Part shown: positions 59,646 through 64,000 of the stretch, piece by piece
How positions within the stretch are numbered: the first letter of the stretch is position 1
Layout: each line of letters opens with the position of its first letter
Source: Roseicyclus sp.
GTDB lineage: Bacteria; Pseudomonadota; Alphaproteobacteria; Rhodobacterales; Rhodobacteraceae
Direction: 5' to 3'
Assembly (NCBI GenBank): GCA_018401055.1
Contig: JAGYLB010000084.1
Location: 1-64,000, forward strand
DNA length: 64,000 nucleotides
Position numbers and translations under genes: made by a program
Notes under the pieces: generated by a model
Told to the model about the DNA's origin: nothing
Databases searched by the model: none
The model's input: only the letters and a program-made list of their open reading frames with translations

Positions 59646-59709
59646 GGGTGCGGGCGCGCTGCCCGTCCCTTTCCAAATTCTCGAACTTCCAACGTAAGGA
59701 GATACCATC

Positions 59710-59946
59710 ATGGAAGGCGATATCGCACAAATGGGCCAGTTCATCGGCGCAGGCCTTGCAGCCATCGGCTCGGGCGCAGCTGCAATCGGTGTGGGCCACG
59801 TTGCCGGCAACTTCCTCGCCGGCGCGCTGCGCAACCCCTCGGCCGCGGCCGGTCAGACCGCTACGCTGTTCATCGGCATCGCATTCGCCGAAGCGCTGGG
59901 CATCTTCGCCTTCCTCGTCGCTCTGTTGCTGATGTTCGCCGTCTGA
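59710..59946 (+). CDS. atpE: F0F1 ATP synthase subunit c
   Basis: 78-aa hairpin that forms the rotor ring. Helix one [20 protein letters not shown], polar loop RNPSAA, helix two [20 protein letters not shown] with the proton-carrying E61 (FAEALG). The loop RNPSA is the F1-binding contact. The start ATG at 59710 has AAGGAGATACC before it, one of the strongest ribosome-binding sites here, in keeping with the high copy number of c. Confidence 0.95.
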   Translation: MEGDIAQMGQFIGAGLAAIGSGAAAIGVGHVAGNFLAGALRNPSAAAGQTATLFIGIAFAEALGIFAFLVALLLMFAV

Positions 59947-60035
59947 GCCAGGGCCTTCGAGAGACCATCCTTACGTCCGGGGCTCGTGTCGCATGATGCG
60001 GGCCTCGGGGTAGACCCGGTTCCAGGAGGACGACA

Positions 60036-60581
60036 ATGGCCGAAGACGCCGCCCACGCTGCCGCCGATGCCGCCCATTCCGCTGGGCCGGGCATGCCGCA
60101 GCTCGATTTCGCGACCTTCCCCAACCAGATCTTCTGGCTGGTGGTCACGCTGGTCGCCATCTATTTCATCCTGAGCCGCGTCGCGCTGCCCCGGATCGCC
60201 TCGGTTCTGGCCGAGCGGCAGGGCACGCTGACCAATGATCTGGCCGCGGCCGAGGATCTGAAGCGCAGGGCCGTCGAGGCCGAGGCTGCCTATAACAAGG
60301 CGCTCGCCGATGCGCGCGCCGAGGCCAACAAGATCGCCGAGGGAACCCGCGCGGCCATTCAGGCCGATCTGAACGACGCCATTGCGCGCGCCGATGCCGA
60401 GATCTCGGCCAAGGCCACCGAAAGCGAAGCCCGCATCGGCGACATCCGTGCAGGTGCCGTCCAGAGCATCGAAGAGGTGGCGCGCGCCATCGCCGGTGAC
60501 ATCGCCGCCGCCGTGGCACCCGGCACCTCGATCGACGCCGATGCCGTGGCCGCCGCCGTGTCGGCCCGCGTGAAAGGGTAA
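60036..60581 (+). CDS. atpF': F0F1 ATP synthase subunit b'
   Basis: 181-aa stator subunit of the b' type. A short acidic/Ala-rich N-terminus is followed by [20 protein letters not shown], whose hydrophobic part ([19 protein letters not shown]) is the single membrane helix, then a long coiled helix ([20 protein letters not shown] onward). The paired b' and b genes occur in photosynthetic bacteria and Rhodobacterales. AGGAGGACGAC precedes the ATG. Confidence 0.9.
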   Translation: MAEDAAHAAADAAHSAGPGMPQLDFATFPNQIFWLVVTLVAIYFILSRVALPRIASVLAERQGTLTNDLAAAEDLKRRAVEAEAAYNKALADARAEANKIAEGTRAAIQADLNDAIARADAEISAKATESEARIGDIRAGAVQSIEEVARAIAGDIAAAVAPGTSIDADAVAAAVSARVKG

Positions 60582-60584
60582 GCC

Positions 60585-61160
60585 ATGAACAGATTGCTGA
60601 TCCCCGCTCTGATCGTAGTGTCCGGTCCCGCGCTGGCCGCTGAACCGGGCTACGCGCCGGGCTACGGTTTCACGTCGCTTTTCAACACCGATTTCGTGGT
60701 GCTGATCGGCTTCCTGTTGTTCCTGTCGATCCTGTTCTACTTCAACGTGCCCGCCATGCTGGGCGGCATGCTCGACAAGCGGGCCGAGGGGATCAAAGCC
60801 GATCTCGACGAGGCCCGTGCGCTGCGAGAAGAGGCGCAGACGCTGCTCGCCTCCTACGAGCGCAAAAGCCGTGAGGTCGCCGATCAGGCAGAACGCATCG
60901 TGGCGCAAGCCAAGGCCGATGCAGAAGCCGCCGCCGAGCAGGCTCGTGCCGATCTGGCGCGGTCGATCCAGCGCCGCTTGGCCGCCGCCGAGGACCAGAT
61001 CGCCAGCGCCGAGGACAAGGCCGTGCGTTCGATCCGCAACCGTGCTGTCGAGGTGGCGATCGCCGCTGCCGCCGACAGCGTGGCCAAGGGCATGGCGGCA
61101 GCGGATGCCAACCGCTTCATCGACGACGCCATCGGCGAGGTAGAGCGCCGTCTGCACTGA
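60585..61160 (+). CDS. atpF: F0F1 ATP synthase subunit b
   Basis: 191-aa stator subunit. A cleavable-looking N-terminal segment ([17 protein letters not shown]) comes first; the membrane helix is [20 protein letters not shown], and the stalk is a long charged coiled coil ([20 protein letters not shown]). It starts 3 bp after the b' stop. A strong terminator ends the operon 20 bp on, so the F1 genes are elsewhere. Confidence 0.9.
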   Translation: MNRLLIPALIVVSGPALAAEPGYAPGYGFTSLFNTDFVVLIGFLLFLSILFYFNVPAMLGGMLDKRAEGIKADLDEARALREEAQTLLASYERKSREVADQAERIVAQAKADAEAAAEQARADLARSIQRRLAAAEDQIASAEDKAVRSIRNRAVEVAIAAAADSVAKGMAAADANRFIDDAIGEVERRLH

Positions 61161-61180
61161 GGGTGCTGCCGTCCAGATTC

Positions 61181-61211
61181 AAAACCCCGGATCGCCGATC
61201 CGGGGTTTTTT
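61181..61211 (+). terminator. Rho-independent terminator of the F0 atp operon
   Basis: AAAACCCCGGATC and GATCCGGGGTTTT form a 13-bp perfect stem with a 3-base loop (GCC), followed by further Ts. Being A-flanked on the other side, it also serves the convergent gene at 61239. Confidence 0.95.
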
Positions 61212-61238
61212 CGTCTCGTGGGTCGTGCTGTCGCCCGG

Positions 61239-61802
61239 TCAGTTCCCAAAGCCCTGCAGCGCGTCGAAATCCATCTGTTCAAGATGCGTCACCATCGTGT
61301 CGACATCGCCACCCGAGGCCTGGATCAGCACCCGGCCACCGACCAGCCCCAGAACCTCGCCATTTTGATTGACAAAATTCTCGCCGTTGACGCGTACGAT
61401 TTCGCCCATCATGGCCATCATCGCGCGGTTGCCCAGCATCCCGCCCATTTGCATCACCATCGGGTTGTCGACCATCAAGGTGACCGAAAACTGCCCGCCT
61501 TGCCCGGTATAGGTGGCTTCGGCCATGAAGCCGCCGCCCATGAAGCCCATCGCCGCCCCGCCATCCGTGCCGATCTCGCGTGACCAGCCATCCAGTGGCG
61601 CGGGCAGGTAGGCAGTCAGCCCTTCGGCCTGAAGGGCCTGCAACAATTGTTCGGCATAGGCCATTTCGTCGAGCGCGTCGCCGATATCCCCGGCCTCATA
61701 GGCGGCCAGTGCCGCGGTCAAGGCGTCGGTGATGTCGTCGGCCTGCGCTTGCAGCGGCAGGCACAGGGCGGTGGCTGCAAGGATCGGGCTCAGGATGCGC
61801 AT
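61239..61802 (-). CDS. Secreted hypothetical protein, 187 aa
   Basis: Signal peptide MRILSPILAATALCLPLQAQ with cleavage near AQA. The first mature part is helical (DALTAALAAYEAGDIGDALD, then EMAYAEQLLQALQAE). A beta region rich in Met and Gly follows (GFMGGGFMAEATYTG, MVMQMGGMLGNRAMMAMMG). I do not recognise the family. The methionine-rich run could contact a metal such as copper or a hydrophobic partner (speculative). It is convergent with atpF across a shared terminator. Confidence 0.6.
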   Translation of the reverse strand: MRILSPILAATALCLPLQAQADDITDALTAALAAYEAGDIGDALDEMAYAEQLLQALQAEGLTAYLPAPLDGWSREIGTDGGAAMGFMGGGFMAEATYTGQGGQFSVTLMVDNPMVMQMGGMLGNRAMMAMMGEIVRVNGENFVNQNGEVLGLVGGRVLIQASGGDVDTMVTHLEQMDFDALQGFGN

Positions 61803-61886
61803 GGTCGGTATGTCCCTTCAACACTGGTGATGGGCAGAACCTAGAGGCGGCGGGGGCCGCGCGAAAGGGTGGGAAAGCCTGACCTT

Positions 61887-62871
61887 TCATACCCGGCGTG
61901 TCGACCAGCAGGGCGCGATGTCGCCCGGCGCCGCTGTCGCATGATGGACGCCCCGGGCGATGGCGCGCGCAAGGCACAGGGCCGCCATGTGGCCCAAAAT
62001 CAAGGGCACGCGCAGCGGGTCGGTCAAAAGCCGCGCCCCGGTGGCCGCCGCAAAGACCAGATCGCCATCCATCGGTGTGTGGCTGGGCCAGATCGCGCGC
62101 GCCATGCCGTCATGCGCTGCAATGGCCATGCGCGTTGCCTGCGCTTGGGAGAGTGCGGCGTCGGTCGCGACGATGGCGATGGTGGTGTTGCCGCCGTGGC
62201 CCTTGACCTGCGGAACGGCGTGGGGTCGAAGGTTTGCGCAATGCCGAGCCCGCCAAATTCGGCATCCATCTCGAAAGGCGCGGCCCAGAACTGCGGGCCA
62301 TTCCCCAGGGTGACCCGGCCAAGTGCGTTGACGGCGACGAGCGCGCCGACGGTATAGCCCTCCCATGTGGCGGAAGCTGAGCCGAGACCACCCTTGAGGT
62401 CGGCGATGAGCGCACCCGTGCCTGCGCCCTCGGACCCCAGCGCGAAAGTATCAGTGGCACCGGCCAGCGCCTCGGCCCCAAGCCGCTTGTAGGGGTTCTC
62501 GGGCCAATCCTTGTCGCCGCCGTTCAGCAAGTCGAAGAGGATCGCGCCCGGCACGATGGGCACGGTCTGATCGCCAACGGGAAAGCCGCGCCCCTGTGCG
62601 CGCAGGGCGTCGGCCACGCCCGAGGCGGCATCGAGGCCAAATGCAGATCCGCCCGACAGGACCAGCGCATCGGCCTCCTGCACCAGCTTGTCGGGGGCGA
62701 GCAGGTCGGTTTCCGCGTGCCGGGCGCGCCGCCCATGACATGGACCGCCGCCACGAAAGGCCGGTCACCCACCAGAACGGTCGCGCCCGTCTTGATCTTG
62801 TCATCGCGCGCATTGCCCACGCGCAGGCCCGCCACATCGGTGATCAGGTTGAGCGGGCCGGGGCGGATCAC
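61887..62871 (-). pseudogene. P1/DmpA-family N-terminal nucleophile hydrolase (frameshifted)
   Basis: Self-processing aminopeptidase/amidase fold (DmpA, NylC). The GTG start at 62871 gives IRPGPLNLITDVAGLRVGNA, followed by TGATVLVGDRPFVAAVHVMG and, after a frameshift near 62700, ADALVLSGGSAFGLDAASGV. Then KDWPENPYKRLGAEAL, GSEGAGTGALIADLKGGLGS and GYTVGALVAVNALG. The nucleophile for self-cleavage would be in the block before or within NTTIAIVATDAAL, which lies in a third frame after about 62215. The C-terminal part ends at 61887. Repaired length is about 330 aa, normal. Confidence 0.8.
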
Positions 62872-62876
62872 GATGC

Positions 62877-63218
62877 CTACTTTCGGCAATCATGCGCGGC
62901 ACATGCCCGCGCCAAGTGCCGAGGCAAGGCAGCTTGGACGTGTCGGGCAGGGGGCACTCAAGGCCCGCATAGGCGGCGGGTAGGATCAAGATCAGCGTGT
63001 TCCACTCGGCAGAGGCGATGGCGATTTCATCGGCGGTGTCGGCGTCAAAGCGCGCCCGGAGCCGCGTGGCGGCGCGGTCGCGGATCACCTCCACATGCCT
63101 CAAGGTCAAGCTCGGGGCAGGCGGTCAGCAGATGCGCGAAGGCCGCGGGCTGGCCCGCGAATTTGCCCGCAAAGACGATGATGTCGCAAGGCAGGTCGTG
63201 GCGGGTGTAGCCCGTCAT
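62877..63218 (-). pseudogene. Hypothetical protein, about 113 aa (frameshifted)
   Basis: Not recognised. The ATG at 63218 overlaps the SDR stop (ATGA) and reads MTGYTRHDLPCDIIVFAGKF, then AAFAHLLTACPELDLE. After an indel near 63100 it continues HVEVIRDRAATRLRARFD and TLILILPAAYAGLECPLPDT. A further shift near 62890 would end it at the TAG at 62877-62879, six bases before the P1 peptidase start. Position between SDR and peptidase with overlaps indicates one operon. Fold and function are unclear. Confidence 0.5.
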
Positions 63219-63955
63219 ATGCAGCGCCCCCCGTCCACCTCCAGCGCCGCTCCGGTGATCATCGAGGCTGCGTCGGAACACAGGAAGGCCGCCGCCTCGC
63301 CCATGTCTTGTGGCGTGGAAAAGCGGCCCAAGGGGATGGTCGACAGGAACTTGGCCCGCATCTCTGGCGTATCCTCGCCCATGAAGCTTGCCAGAAGCGG
63401 CGTTTCCCCTGCGACCGGGCACAGTGCGTTGACACGGACGCCATGGGGCGCGAGTTCGACGGCCATGGTCTTGGTCGCCGTGATCATCCAGCCCTTCGAC
63501 GCATTGTACCAGTTGAGCCGCGGCCGGGGCGACAGACCTGCGGTCGAGGCGATGTTGAGGATCGCGCCACAGCCCGCAGCTTTCATCCCCGGAACGATTT
63601 CGCGCGCGGTCAGGTAGACGGATTTCGCGTTGACGGCAAAGACACGGTCGAATTCTTCCTCGGTCACCTCCTCCATCGGTTTGGGCAGATGGGTGATGCC
63701 GGCGTTGTTCACCAAGATGTCGATCCGGCCCCATGCCTCGTGCGCGGCCCCGGCCAACGCAGCGACGGAGGTGCCATCCGCCACATCGACCGTCTGGGCA
63801 ATGCCGCCGATTTCCGCGGCGATGGCCTCGGCCGCCGCCCCGTTGATGTCGGCCACCATCACATGCGCCCCCTCGCGGGCGAAGATCCGCGCGATGCCTG
63901 CGCCAAAGCCCGAGCCCGCGCCGGTCACTATGGCAGTCTTGCCCTCAAGTCTCAT
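63215..63955 (-). CDS. Short-chain dehydrogenase/reductase, 246 aa
   Basis: Classical NAD(P)-dependent SDR. The cofactor motif is TGAGSGFGAGIA (residues 11-22), followed by the acidic D36 in VADIN, which favours NAD(H); then NNAG at 83-86. The catalytic residues are S137, Y150 and K154 in IASTAG and WYNASKG. The C-terminal substrate loop LCPVAGETPLLASFMGED and EVDGGRCI are typical of the 3-oxoacyl-reductase/glucose-dehydrogenase-like group. Exact substrate unknown. It overlaps the next gene (ATGA) and follows another gene whose tail is at the window edge. Confidence 0.9.
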   Translation of the reverse strand: MRLEGKTAIVTGAGSGFGAGIARIFAREGAHVMVADINGAAAEAIAAEIGGIAQTVDVADGTSVAALAGAAHEAWGRIDILVNNAGITHLPKPMEEVTEEEFDRVFAVNAKSVYLTAREIVPGMKAAGCGAILNIASTAGLSPRPRLNWYNASKGWMITATKTMAVELAPHGVRVNALCPVAGETPLLASFMGEDTPEMRAKFLSTIPLGRFSTPQDMGEAAAFLCSDAASMITGAALEVDGGRCI

Positions 63956-63970
63956 CCCTGTCTCCCTCCC

Positions 63971-64000
63971 TCAAACGGTCCAGCGCTGTCCGCAGGTCTT
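63971..64000 (-). CDS. C-terminal tail of an upstream gene, partial
   Basis: The last nine codons (KTCGQRWTV) and TGA of an open frame entering from the right edge. The stop is 15 bp before the SDR start and followed by GGGAGGGAGACAGGG, the SDR ribosome-binding region. Too short to identify; the frame assignment rests only on position. Confidence 0.3.
   Translation of the reverse strand, partial: KTCGQRWTV

Overview
This window reads as chromosomal DNA of a marine-type Rhodobacteraceae (roseobacter-like alphaproteobacterium). It is GC-rich. It carries MipZ, an NDUFS4-like complex I subunit, both F0 ATP synthase b-type subunits (b' and b), a CIO-type cytochrome bd oxidase, Hint-domain secreted proteins and the ribosome-biogenesis order ffh / GNAT / chorismate mutase / rpsP / rimM / trmD / rplS / rpmE. 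No rRNA, CRISPR array or complete prophage is visible. There is one tRNA, Arg(TCT), at about 16.94 kb.

Layout. 0-2.8 kb: hydrolase and ring-cleaving dioxygenase pair, a secreted protein, a rhodanese and a small multidrug-type transporter. 2.9-5.3 kb: a visibly AT-richer patch with a 51-aa membrane protein and an XRE-like gene, cut just before its 3' end by an IS256-family element. 5.3-16 kb: uvrB, the complex I accessory subunit, an EamA permease, acetamidase, amidase and a 1199-aa RTX/Hint protein. 16.4-22.2 kb: a GNAT, tRNA-Arg, then an FAD oxidoreductase with hyuA and hyuB. 22.4-25 kb: ihfB, lapA, trpF, trpB. 25.2-26.8 kb: two Asp-rich repeat frames ahead of a membrane-anchored LuxR regulator. 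26.8-32.4 kb: DUF2237, DUF2332, serine hydrolase, pth, FkbM methyltransferase, rplY and a Hint protein. 32.7-42 kb: aroA, cmk and rpsA, separated by a desaturase/ArsR pair, membrane proteins and secreted proteins. 42-47 kb: HAD phosphatase, GbsR-type regulator, cydAB and mipZ. 47-55 kb: the ribosomal/SRP cluster, interrupted by an opposite-strand ABC exporter. 55-64 kb: LysR-EamA, ArsR, the F0 ATP synthase operon, then a P1-type peptidase and an SDR.

The strongest property of the window is the frequency of single-base insertions and deletions. More than twenty otherwise intact genes change frame, including ffh, trmD, rimM, trpB and aroA. Several are restored by adding back one base in a G or C run. 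Because so many core genes are hit, I read this mainly as sequence error and not gene decay. Genes marked pseudogene are 'broken as written' and most are probably intact in the organism. aroA is the worst affected.

The least explained parts are the Asp-rich/LuxR cluster (25.2-26.8 kb), the AT-rich patch with the IS-interrupted XRE-like gene, and the set of three Hint-domain proteins.
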